From Pseudomonas mandelii (GTDB lineage: Bacteria > Pseudomonadota > Gammaproteobacteria > Pseudomonadales > Pseudomonadaceae), in assembly GCF_900106065.1 (NCBI RefSeq), contig NZ_LT629796.1, forward strand, positions 4,929,501 through 4,993,500: a stretch of DNA of 64,000 bases, written 5' to 3'. Position numbers and translations under genes: made by a program. Positions within the stretch are counted from its first letter, which is position 1; every line of letters begins with the position of its first letter. The notes below the pieces were generated by a model that ran no database searches, was not told where the DNA came from, and saw only the letters and a list, made by a program, of their open reading frames with translations. Of this stretch, positions 35,065 through 44,059 are shown piece by piece.

Positions 35065-37068
35065 ATGCACAACAATAAGAGTCACGGGTTCGCACCCTCG
35101 CGTTACACCTTGTTGGCCTCGGCCATTCTGGCCGCAGGCGTGCCGGTCGCGCAGGCGATCGAGCTCGACACCGGGAACCCGGACTGGACCGTGCGTTTTG
35201 ATAACACTGTGAAGTACAACTACGGCGTACGCACCGAAAGCGCCGACAAGCGCATGCTGGCAACGCCGAACAACAACGACGGCGACTACAACTTCCGCAA
35301 AGCCGGGACCAACATCACCCACCGTGTCGACCTGTTGACCGAGATGGATGTGGTCTACCAGAACCACATGGGTTTCCGTGTGAGCGCTGCCAGTTGGTAC
35401 GACAAGGCCTACGAGAACACCGGTTCCAATTCAAATCCGTTCGTCAACGGCAACGACGCAAGGTCGGGGCTGGTCGCCAACGACCCACGTCTGGCCGCGG
35501 TCACCCGTGACAACGTCGGCAATGGCAGCCCGCACCTGAGCAACTACGCCCAGCGTTATTACACCGGTCCTTCCGGCGAAATCCTCGACGCCTTCGTGTT
35601 CTACAGCACCGAAGTGGGCGAGGAGTCGCTGTTAAGCGTCAAGGCCGGTCAGCATAACGTGTTCTGGGGCGAGACTATTCTCAACCCGGTGCACTCGAAC
35701 AGTTACGGCCAATCGGGCCTGGACCTGGCCAAACTGGCGGCCTCGCCCGGTACCGAAGCCAAGGAACTGTTCGTTCCGCGTAACCAGTTGTCGATGTCGT
35801 TCACCGTCAATCCCGAGTTGACCGTAGGCGCTCAGTATTTCCTGGATTGGGACGCCGCGCGCCTGCCGGAAGCCGGTACTTATTACGGCGGTTCCGATCT
35901 GGTCGGTTTCGGTGCGCAATCCTTCCTGCTGGGCAACACCAATGGTGTGGTGCCGGGCAGTCCGCTGGGGTGTGGTCTGGCACCCTGCAACGGTTTGACC
36001 AATGTGCGTCGCGGTCACGACCTGACGCCGGACAAGCGCGGAGACTGGGGGATTATGGCCAAGTGGTCGCCAGCCTGGCTGGACGGGACCCTCGGCGTTT
36101 ACTACCGCGAAACCTCGGAAATCCTGCCGCAAGCCTGGCTGGATGCCAGAGGCCTGAGTTCGGCCAATCCCAACGGCACCCGGCCGGCAGGGCAAGTGCC
36201 TGCGGTGGTCAACACCCTCAACTCGCTGAGCACCGCCACCTATCAAATGGCCTATGCCGACAACATCAAGATCGTTGGCCTGAGCCTGTCCAAGGACGTG
36301 GGCGGGATCAGCGTCGGTTCGGACCTGAACATTCGTCACAATATGCCGTTGGCCAGTATTCCGGCGGTTGTCAGCACTAACAGTCCGCTGGGCCTGGGCG
36401 CAGGTCTTGGCCTGTTGCCTGCGCGCACGGCTGCCACCGGCGTGGTTTATGACACCCCGCAGAAGGGCGACAGCATGGCCGCCACCGGCGACACCTTGCA
36501 CTGGACGCTCAACGGCCTGATGACCATTGCTAAAACGCCTGTGTTCGATTCGGCCACTCTGCTGGGCGAGCTGTATTACAGCAACCTGCTCAAGCTCGAT
36601 AGCAACAACGAGGCGCTCTACAAGGGCAAGGACACCTATCGCGGCATCGACCAGCCGACCCGGGACAACTGGGGCATCGCGGTCAACTTCACCCCGACCT
36701 GGTACCAGGTGTTTCCAGGTGTCGACCTCAACGCCCCAATGTCCATCAACGTCGGTCTCGATGGTGTTTCACCGGTCTCCGGTGGCGGCGCCAAAGACAC
36801 CGGTAACTACGCCATCGGCCTCGGGGCCGTTGTGTACAACAAATACTTTGTCGACCTGAAGTACGTGGACTCATTCGGCAAGGCCGACAAGTGCAACGTC
36901 AGCGGCGTGAGTACCGGCCCGACCGGAGGCGACGGCGCTGCGCCGAATGCCTTTAGCGGTAACGAAAACTACGCCTGTTACGCCGGTGGCTACTCCGCCT
37001 TCTCCGGTGGCGGGGCCACGACTGAGGACCGTGGCGCCGTTTACCTGACGATGAAAACCACTTTTTGA
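35065..37068 (+). CDS. DUF1302 outer-membrane protein
   Basis: 667 residues. An N-terminal signal peptide (LLASAILAAGVPVAQA) is followed by aromatic-rich beta strands, and the chain ends TMKTTF with a terminal Phe, as outer-membrane barrels do. DUF1302 proteins almost always pair with DUF1329, as here, and occur in operons for steroids, fatty acids and other hydrophobic compounds. A channel for such compounds is the likely role. AAGGCGGAG precedes the start. Confidence 0.88.
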   Translation: MHNNKSHGFAPSRYTLLASAILAAGVPVAQAIELDTGNPDWTVRFDNTVKYNYGVRTESADKRMLATPNNNDGDYNFRKAGTNITHRVDLLTEMDVVYQNHMGFRVSAASWYDKAYENTGSNSNPFVNGNDARSGLVANDPRLAAVTRDNVGNGSPHLSNYAQRYYTGPSGEILDAFVFYSTEVGEESLLSVKAGQHNVFWGETILNPVHSNSYGQSGLDLAKLAASPGTEAKELFVPRNQLSMSFTVNPELTVGAQYFLDWDAARLPEAGTYYGGSDLVGFGAQSFLLGNTNGVVPGSPLGCGLAPCNGLTNVRRGHDLTPDKRGDWGIMAKWSPAWLDGTLGVYYRETSEILPQAWLDARGLSSANPNGTRPAGQVPAVVNTLNSLSTATYQMAYADNIKIVGLSLSKDVGGISVGSDLNIRHNMPLASIPAVVSTNSPLGLGAGLGLLPARTAATGVVYDTPQKGDSMAATGDTLHWTLNGLMTIAKTPVFDSATLLGELYYSNLLKLDSNNEALYKGKDTYRGIDQPTRDNWGIAVNFTPTWYQVFPGVDLNAPMSINVGLDGVSPVSGGGAKDTGNYAIGLGAVVYNKYFVDLKYVDSFGKADKCNVSGVSTGPTGGDGAAPNAFSGNENYACYAGGYSAFSGGGATTEDRGAVYLTMKTTF

Positions 37069-37109
37069 TTCACCACTGATTTGCTCAATGCAAGCAGGAG
37101 AATAACAAG

Positions 37110-38468
37110 ATGACATTCGCAAAAACCGTGTTGGCCGCTTCGCTGGCCATGGTCCTTGCCGCCCAGGCACAGGCCGCTGTTTCAACTCAGGACGCTGCCC
37201 GGTTGGGCACCAGCCTGACCCTGGTGGGCGCTGAAAAAGCCGGGAACGCTGATGGTTCCATCCCCGCCTACAACGGTGGCCTGACCACGCCGCCGGCCAG
37301 TTTCAAATCCGGTGACAGCATGCGTCCGGATCCGTTTGCCAGTGAAAAACCGTTGCTGCAGATCGACGGCAAAAACGTCGAGCAGTACAAGGGCATGCTC
37401 AGCGCTACCACCGTTGAACTGGCCAAGCGTTTCCCGACTTTCCGTGTTGATGTGTTCCCGACCCACCGCACCGTTTCGCTGCCCCAGGCCATTCTGGATA
37501 ACGGCGTGAAAAACGCCAGCGGCGCCAAATCCCTCGAAAACGGGCTGGCCATCGACAACGTACTGCCGGGCGTGCCGTTCCCGATCCCGCAGTCGGGCAA
37601 CGAAGCGATGTGGAACTTCCTGCTGCGATATCAGGGCGTGAGCATCAGCTCCAAGTACGACTCCTGGAACGTCGATTCCGCTGGCGTGCCAAGCCTGGCG
37701 ACCACTGGGCAGGCGTTCATTTCCTACCCGATCTACGAAAACCTCGCGCAGCCGATCAGCAGCGCCGACGTGTATTACCAGATGAAGCTGTCCTACACCG
37801 GCCCTGCGCGCCGGGCCGGCGAAGCGGTGATGCTCAAGGACGCCGCCAACCCGTTGCAACAACCGCGCCGTGCCTGGCAGTACCTGCCGGGCCAGCGTCG
37901 GGTCAAGCTGGCACCGAACCTGGCCTACGACACGCCTAACCCTGGCACCGCTGGCGCGGGCACTTACGACGATGTCTTCGTGTTCAACGGTGCGCTGGAT
38001 CGCTACGACTGGAAGCTGGTGGGCAAGCAGGAAATGATCGTGCCCTACAACACTTACAAGCTGACCTACGCCCAGGATCCCAAATCGCTGACCACGGCCA
38101 ATCACCTGGCACCCGACTACGTGCGTTGGGAAAAACACCGCGTCTGGGTGGTGGAAGGCAACCTCAAGTCCGGCGCCCGACACATCTATCAGAAGCGCCG
38201 CTTCTACCTCGATGAAGACAGCTGGACCGCGCTGGCCTCTGATCAATACGACGCACGTGGTCAGTTGTACCGTGGCTCCTTCGCGTTCCTCAGCCAGAGC
38301 TACGACAAGCAGATCCCGGATTCCACGCCCTTCATGATCTACGACCTGGTGGGTGGTTCCTACAACATCAACGGCGTGGTCGGGCCTTATGGCGGCATCA
38401 AGTACACCGATCCGCTTTCCAAGGCGCAATGGTCGTCGGAGTCTCTGGCAGGTAGCGGGATTCGTTAA
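37110..38468 (+). CDS. DUF1329 periplasmic/outer-membrane lipid-handling protein
   Basis: 452 residues with a signal peptide (VLAASLAMVLAAQAQA). The mature part starts with TQDAARLGTSLTLVGAEKAG, the family hallmark, and is predicted to be mainly beta. DUF1329 is structurally related to LolB/LolA-type lipid carriers, which would suit transfer of a hydrophobic ligand across the periplasm. The gene is 41 bases after DUF1302. The pairing with DUF1302 is strongly conserved in Pseudomonas. Confidence 0.88.
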   Translation: MTFAKTVLAASLAMVLAAQAQAAVSTQDAARLGTSLTLVGAEKAGNADGSIPAYNGGLTTPPASFKSGDSMRPDPFASEKPLLQIDGKNVEQYKGMLSATTVELAKRFPTFRVDVFPTHRTVSLPQAILDNGVKNASGAKSLENGLAIDNVLPGVPFPIPQSGNEAMWNFLLRYQGVSISSKYDSWNVDSAGVPSLATTGQAFISYPIYENLAQPISSADVYYQMKLSYTGPARRAGEAVMLKDAANPLQQPRRAWQYLPGQRRVKLAPNLAYDTPNPGTAGAGTYDDVFVFNGALDRYDWKLVGKQEMIVPYNTYKLTYAQDPKSLTTANHLAPDYVRWEKHRVWVVEGNLKSGARHIYQKRRFYLDEDSWTALASDQYDARGQLYRGSFAFLSQSYDKQIPDSTPFMIYDLVGGSYNINGVVGPYGGIKYTDPLSKAQWSSESLAGSGIR

Positions 38469-38617
38469 GCAAACCGTGACAAGCGTCCATTCGGTCCGCT
38501 GCCTGCAAGGCAGGGGATCGCGCGACGGTCGGCGCATACCGACCGTTTCGGACGCCAGGTTGGAACGTCAGGCACACGGACGTGTGTCCCGGCGCAGTTT
38601 TCCGAAGAGGACGCGGT

Positions 38618-39691
38618 ATGTGTTCGTACAAAAGTTACCTGCGGCTGGCGCTCGGCGCTCTGCTTGCAGTGTTGCAGGGCCTGAGCCAGGCGTCCGCTTA
38701 TGTCGACGTGCTGGATCTGCCGGCCAGGGTCAGCGCCTTGGCCGTCAACAGCCCGTTATCCGACATGGCCCGCGCCGGCGACCGCTTGGTCGCCGTCGGG
38801 CAGCGTGGCCACATTCTGTATTCCGATGATGCCGGCCAGCACTGGCAGCAGGCCGCTGTGCCAGTCAGTGCCGACCTCAATGCCGTGAGTTTTCCTTCCG
38901 CCACTCAGGGCTGGGCGGTGGGCGGCGACGGCGTGGTGTTGCACAGCAATGACGCGGGTGCAACCTGGAGCAAGCAACTCGACGGCCGCGAGATCGGTGC
39001 CTTGCTGGTCAAGCATTACCAGGCGTTGGCCCGTGCCGAACCTGGCAATGAACAATGGCCGCTGCGGGTCGCCGAAGGTCAGCGGCTGGAGGCGCAGGGT
39101 GCCGACAAACCCTTGCTTGATGTCTGGTTCGCCAACGACCGCCTCGGCTATGTGGTCGGGGTGTTCAACCTGATCCTGCGCACCGAGGATGGCGGCCAGA
39201 GCTGGACGCCGTTCCAGGATCGCACCGACAACCCGCAGGGCTTTCACCTCAACGCCATCGCCGCCACCGGCGATGCGCTTTACATCGTCGGCGAGCAGGG
39301 CCTGTTGCTGAAGTGGGATGACGCCCAGCAGCGATTCGCCGCCCTGCAAACACCTTATCAGGGCAGCTTTTTCGGCGTCGTCGGCAAATTTGGCGAAGTG
39401 CTCGTCTACGGCTTGCGCGGCAATGTGCTGCGCAGCACCGATGCAGGCCTCAGTTGGACCTCGCTGGACACTGGCCTGCACGTCAGCATCACCGCCGGCC
39501 TCGTCGATGCCCATGGTGATTACCGCTTGTTTACCCAGGGCGGGCAGATGCTGGCGAGCCAGGGCACCGGTGCGCAACAGCGTTGGGTGCAGCAAGCCCA
39601 GCCGGTGCCTGTGACGGGCGTCACGCGCGCCGTTAACGATGCGCTGGTGGTGGTCGGCAGCCGTGGTGCGCGGACGCTGTCCGTTGAATAA
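38618..39691 (+). CDS. Ycf48-like (BNR-repeat) beta-propeller protein
   Basis: 357 residues from ATG 38618 (AAGAGGA upstream). Signal peptide (LALGALLAVLQGLSQASA), then repeated propeller blades with Asp-box-like elements: GWAVGGDGVVLHSNDAGATW, VVGVFNLILRTEDGGQSW, IVGEQGLLLKWDDAQ, VYGLRGNVLRSTDAGLSW. Periplasmic. In DUF1302/1329 operons such a propeller is usually next to an RND protein, as here, and may act as its periplasmic partner. No sialidase active site was found. Confidence 0.88.
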   Translation: MCSYKSYLRLALGALLAVLQGLSQASAYVDVLDLPARVSALAVNSPLSDMARAGDRLVAVGQRGHILYSDDAGQHWQQAAVPVSADLNAVSFPSATQGWAVGGDGVVLHSNDAGATWSKQLDGREIGALLVKHYQALARAEPGNEQWPLRVAEGQRLEAQGADKPLLDVWFANDRLGYVVGVFNLILRTEDGGQSWTPFQDRTDNPQGFHLNAIAATGDALYIVGEQGLLLKWDDAQQRFAALQTPYQGSFFGVVGKFGEVLVYGLRGNVLRSTDAGLSWTSLDTGLHVSITAGLVDAHGDYRLFTQGGQMLASQGTGAQQRWVQQAQPVPVTGVTRAVNDALVVVGSRGARTLSVE

Positions 39692-39722
39692 GTCCTCGAA
39701 CCCTTAAAGCGAGAACCCAGAC

Positions 39723-42242
39723 ATGGGCAATATCAAACAAGACGCCATGCCGGTGATCCGCGATCTGCATGATTTCGACCGCGATTCCGGCAATCGGCTG
39801 GAGCGGCTGGTGTTCAACTACCGTCCGCTGTTCATGCTGTTGATGGCGCTGGCCACTCTGGTCTTCGGTTACATGGCCGCGACTCGGCTGGAGCTGCGTC
39901 CAAGTTTCGAGAAAATGATTCCGCAGAGCCAGCCCTACATCCAGAACTTCCTGGAAAACCGTCAGTCACTGCGAGGCTTGGGCAACTCGGTGCGGGTGGT
40001 CGTGGAGACCACTCAGGGCGATGTCTTCGACCCTGCTTACCTGGACGTGCTCAAACAGGTCAACGATCAATTGTTTCTCACCGAAGGCGTCGACCGCGCC
40101 TGGATGAAGTCGTTGTGGAGCCCGGCGGTGCGCTGGACCGAAGTGACGGAGGAAGGTTTCCAGGGTGGTCCGGTGATGCCCGATACCTACCAGGGCAAGC
40201 CTGAAGAAATAGAACAACTGCGCCAGAACATTTCCCGCGCCGGTATCGTCGGCAGTCTGGTGGCCAGCGACTACAAGTCGAGCATGCTGATCGTGCCGCT
40301 GCTGGACAAGGCCACGGCCAGCGGTCAGCGCATCGACTACCACGCCTTTTCGCAGATGCTTGAGGAGCAGTTGCGCGACAAGATCGAGTTTGCCGGCGAC
40401 AGCGCTGCACGCAAGGCCGGGGAGGAGGGCAAGGGCCCGTACAAAGTCCGGGTGATCGGTTTCGCCAAACTGATGGGCGACCTGATCGACGGACTGATTC
40501 AAGTGATGATGTTCTTCGGCCTGGCCGTGGTCACTTCGCTGGTCATCATTTACGCCTATACACGATGCGTGCGCAGCACCTTGCTGGTGGTCGGCTGCTC
40601 GTTGATCGCTGTGGTCTGGCAACTCGGCATCGTCGCCTGGCTCGGCTATGCCATCGACCCGTATTCGGTGCTGGTGCCTTTTCTGATCTTCGCCATCGGT
40701 GTGTCCCATGCGGCGCAGAAGATGAACGGGATCATGCAAGACATCGCCCGTGGCACCCACAAACTGATCGCCGCACGCTACACCTTCCGCCGTCTGTTTA
40801 TTGCCGGCGTCACGGCGCTGCTGGCCGACGCCGTCGGATTCGCGGTGCTGATGCTGATCGATATTCCGGTGATCCGCGACCTGGCGATCACCGCCAGTAT
40901 CGGTGTGGCGGTGCTGATTTTCACCTCGCTATTGTTGATGCCGGTGGCGCTGTCTTATGTCGGCGTCGGCGCCAAGGCGGCCGAGCGTGCACTGAACATC
41001 GACACGCGCGCAGAAGGGCACAAAGGCTTCGGCAAACTGTGGGACGTGCTCGACCGTTTCACCACGCGCAAATGGGCCACGGGGGCGGTATTGGTCGCGG
41101 TGCTGATGGGCATCGGCGGCTTCATGGTCAGCCTGCAACTGAAAATCGGCGATCTGCAAAGTGGCGCACCGGAGTTGCGTGCCGACTCGCGCTACAACCG
41201 TGACAACGCCTACATCACCCGCCACTACGCGCTGTCCAGCGACCTGTTCGCAGTGATGATCAAGACCGCACCGGAAGGCTGTCTGAACTACAAGACGTTG
41301 ATTCTCGCTGACCGACTGGCCTGGGAGCTGCAGCAGTATCCGGGCGTGCAGGCGACGGCTTCGCTGGTGAACGCGGTGCGCCAAATCACCGCTGGCACCT
41401 ATGAAGGCAACCCCAAGCTCAACAGCATCCAGCGCAATCAGGACGTGCTCAATTACGCTGCGCAGCAAGCCTCGGTCAACTCGCCGGAGTTGTTCAACAC
41501 CGATTGTTCGCTGATGCCGGTGATCACCTTCCTCAAGGACCACAAGGCCGAGACGCTGGATGCCGTGGTCGGCATCGCGGAAAAATTCGCCCGGGAGAAC
41601 AACAGCGAAGATCGACAGTTCCTGTTGGCGGCCGGGTCGGCCGGGATTGAGGCGGCCACCAACATTGTGGTGCGTGAGGCCAATCGCACCATGCTGTTGT
41701 ACGTCTATGCGGCGGTGACGCTGTTCTGTCTGATCACCTTCCGCAGTTGGCGCGCGACCCTGGTTGCCCTGTTGCCACTGGTGCTGACGTCGATCCTCTG
41801 CGAGGCGTTGATGGTGGCCATGGGCATTGGCGTGAAGGTCGCGACCCTGCCGGTGATCGCATTGGGCGTGGGAATCGGCGTGGACTACGCGTTGTATCTG
41901 CTCAGCGTGCAACTGCATTACCAGCGCCAGGGCCTGCCGCTGTCTCAGGCTTACCGCAACGCCGTGTCGTTTACCGGACGGGTCGTGGGCCTGGTGGGCA
42001 TCACCCTGGCGGCTGGCGTGGTGTGCTGGGTCTGGTCGCCGATCAAGTTCCAGGCTGACATGGGCATCCTGCTGACCTTCATGTTCCTGTGGAACATGCT
42101 GGGCGCGTTGGTGCTGATTCCTGCCCTGTCTTATTTCCTCCTTCGCGAACGAGCGCTGGAACCCGGGCCTGTTACGCAGGCCGACAACACCCCGATCTCT
42201 CAACGTCCCGGCATGCCACATGCCCTGACCACTTCCGAGTAA
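39723..42242 (+). CDS. RND/MMPL-family transporter
   Basis: 839 residues with the duplicated RND layout. Membrane helix 1 is about 35-55, a periplasmic domain about 60-250, helices 2-6 about 255-420, helix 7 about 450, a second periplasmic domain, and helices 8-12 about 655-820. It is of the MMPL/HpnN type that moves lipids, not a tripartite drug pump: no membrane-fusion protein or TolC gene is present. With DUF1302, DUF1329 and the propeller it could form an envelope-spanning machine for a hydrophobic substrate. Confidence 0.88.
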   Translation: MGNIKQDAMPVIRDLHDFDRDSGNRLERLVFNYRPLFMLLMALATLVFGYMAATRLELRPSFEKMIPQSQPYIQNFLENRQSLRGLGNSVRVVVETTQGDVFDPAYLDVLKQVNDQLFLTEGVDRAWMKSLWSPAVRWTEVTEEGFQGGPVMPDTYQGKPEEIEQLRQNISRAGIVGSLVASDYKSSMLIVPLLDKATASGQRIDYHAFSQMLEEQLRDKIEFAGDSAARKAGEEGKGPYKVRVIGFAKLMGDLIDGLIQVMMFFGLAVVTSLVIIYAYTRCVRSTLLVVGCSLIAVVWQLGIVAWLGYAIDPYSVLVPFLIFAIGVSHAAQKMNGIMQDIARGTHKLIAARYTFRRLFIAGVTALLADAVGFAVLMLIDIPVIRDLAITASIGVAVLIFTSLLLMPVALSYVGVGAKAAERALNIDTRAEGHKGFGKLWDVLDRFTTRKWATGAVLVAVLMGIGGFMVSLQLKIGDLQSGAPELRADSRYNRDNAYITRHYALSSDLFAVMIKTAPEGCLNYKTLILADRLAWELQQYPGVQATASLVNAVRQITAGTYEGNPKLNSIQRNQDVLNYAAQQASVNSPELFNTDCSLMPVITFLKDHKAETLDAVVGIAEKFARENNSEDRQFLLAAGSAGIEAATNIVVREANRTMLLYVYAAVTLFCLITFRSWRATLVALLPLVLTSILCEALMVAMGIGVKVATLPVIALGVGIGVDYALYLLSVQLHYQRQGLPLSQAYRNAVSFTGRVVGLVGITLAAGVVCWVWSPIKFQADMGILLTFMFLWNMLGALVLIPALSYFLLRERALEPGPVTQADNTPISQRPGMPHALTTSE

Positions 42243-42249
42243 GCCAACG

Positions 42250-44028
42250 ATGTCTGATTACAAAGCTCCTTTGCGCGACATGCGCTTCGTACTCAACGAG
42301 GTCTTCCAGGTGTCCCGGTTGTGGGCCAAATTGCCTGGCCTTGGCGAGGTGATCGATGAAGAAACGGCCGCTGCGATCCTTGAAGAGGCTGGCAAAATCA
42401 GTGGTGAGGTTATCGCACCGCTGAACCGCAGCAGCGACGAGCAGGGCTGCACCTGGAGCAACGGCACGGTCACGGCGCCGGACGGTTTTGTCGCGGCGTA
42501 CCAGGCATTCGCCGACGGCGGTTGGGTGGGTGTTGGTGGTGATCCGCAGTTCGGTGGCATGGGCATGCCCAAGGCCATTTCGGCTCAGGTCGAGGAGATG
42601 GTCAACTCGGCCAGTCTGTCGTTCGGCCTGTACCCGATGCTGACCGCCGGTGCGTGCCTGTCGATCAATGCCCACGCCAGTCGGGAGCTCAAGGAACGCT
42701 ATCTGCCGAACATGTACGCCGGCACCTGGACCGGTTCCATGTGCCTGACCGAGGCGCATGCCGGTACGGACCTGGGCCTGATTCGCACCCGTGCCGAACC
42801 TCAGGCCGACGGCAGTTTCAAGATCAGCGGCAGCAAGATCTTCATCACCGGCGGCGAGCACGACCTGACCGAAAACATCATTCATCTGGTACTGGCCCGG
42901 TTACCGGATGCACCGGCCGGTCCCAAGGGGATTTCGCTGTTTCTGGTGCCCAAGGTGCTGGTCAATACCGATGGCTCGCTGGGCGAACGCAACGCGCTGT
43001 CCTGCGGTTCCATCGAGCACAAGATGGGCATCAAGGCCTCGGCCACGTGCGTGATGAACTTTGACGGGGCGACCGGCTGGATCATCGATGCGCCAAACAA
43101 GGGCCTGGCGGCAATGTTCACCATGATGAATTACGAGCGTCTGGGCGTGGGTATCCAGGGGCTGGCGTTGGGTGAGCGTTCGTACCAGAACGCCGTCGAA
43201 TACGCCCGTGACCGTCTGCAAAGCCGTTCGCCGACGGGCGCGCAGAACAAGGACAAAGCGGCCGATCCGATCATCGTTCACCCGGATGTACGCCGCATGC
43301 TGTTGACCATGAAGGCCTTGAACGAAGGCGGGCGGGCGTTCTCCAGCTACGTGGCGCTGCAACTCGATATCGCCAAGTACAGTGATGACGCAGCGATCCG
43401 CAGTCGCGCCCAGGAACGGGTGTCGCTGCTGACCCCGGTGGCCAAGGCATTCCTCACCGACATGGGCCTGGAAACCACCCTCCACGGTCAGCAGATCCTC
43501 GGCGGCCACGGCTATATTCGCGAGTGGGGCCAGGAGCAATTGGTGCGCGATGTGCGCATCACCCAGATCTACGAAGGCACCAACGGTATCCAGTCCCTGG
43601 ACCTGGTCGGGCGCAAAATCGTCGGCAGCGACGGGGCGCTCTACCGGCTGTTCGCTTCGGAAATCCGCAACTTTACCGCCAACGCCTGCGCTGACCTCGC
43701 CGAGTTCACCCAACCGTTGAACGCCGCCCTCGACACCCTCGACGAACTGACCGCATGGCTGTTGGACCGAGCCCAGAGCAACCCGAATGAAATCGGTGCG
43801 GCGTCGGTCGAGTACCTGCATGTATTCGGCTACACCGCGTACGCCTACATGTGGGCGCGAATGGCCAAGGCTGCCATGAGCACGCATTCCAAAGACGATT
43901 TCTACGCCAGCAAACTGGCCACCGCACGCTTCTACTTCGCCCGCCTGCTGCCACGTATCCACTCGTTGAGCGCGTCGGCCAAGGCTGGCAGCGAATGCCT
44001 CTATCAATTGGATGCAGAGCAGTTCTGA
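42250..44028 (+). CDS. Acyl-CoA dehydrogenase (long form)
   Basis: 592 residues, FAD-dependent, of the long Pseudomonas type with an extra C-terminal domain. Visible are MCLTEAHAGTDLGL (FAD and substrate contacts), the HG-x(n)-QILGGHGYIREW segment and QIYEGTNGIQSLDLVGR with the catalytic-base glutamate. It introduces the alpha-beta double bond into an acyl-CoA. It lies 7 bases after the transporter gene and precedes the ligase, giving activation and first oxidation in one operon. Confidence 0.93.
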   Translation: MSDYKAPLRDMRFVLNEVFQVSRLWAKLPGLGEVIDEETAAAILEEAGKISGEVIAPLNRSSDEQGCTWSNGTVTAPDGFVAAYQAFADGGWVGVGGDPQFGGMGMPKAISAQVEEMVNSASLSFGLYPMLTAGACLSINAHASRELKERYLPNMYAGTWTGSMCLTEAHAGTDLGLIRTRAEPQADGSFKISGSKIFITGGEHDLTENIIHLVLARLPDAPAGPKGISLFLVPKVLVNTDGSLGERNALSCGSIEHKMGIKASATCVMNFDGATGWIIDAPNKGLAAMFTMMNYERLGVGIQGLALGERSYQNAVEYARDRLQSRSPTGAQNKDKAADPIIVHPDVRRMLLTMKALNEGGRAFSSYVALQLDIAKYSDDAAIRSRAQERVSLLTPVAKAFLTDMGLETTLHGQQILGGHGYIREWGQEQLVRDVRITQIYEGTNGIQSLDLVGRKIVGSDGALYRLFASEIRNFTANACADLAEFTQPLNAALDTLDELTAWLLDRAQSNPNEIGAASVEYLHVFGYTAYAYMWARMAKAAMSTHSKDDFYASKLATARFYFARLLPRIHSLSASAKAGSECLYQLDAEQF

Positions 44029-44059
44029 GCCCACGTAAAAAGGACCGGGAACCACAACC

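Noticed and set aside
40929..42221. 430-codon antisense frame in the RND gene
   Set aside because: Shadow frame with His/Gln/Arg-rich low-complexity sequence; the plus-strand gene is certain.
39723..42242. Multidrug RND efflux pump
   Set aside because: MMPL/HpnN-type layout of about 840 residues and no membrane-fusion or outer-membrane factor genes; HAE-type pumps are about 1040 residues.
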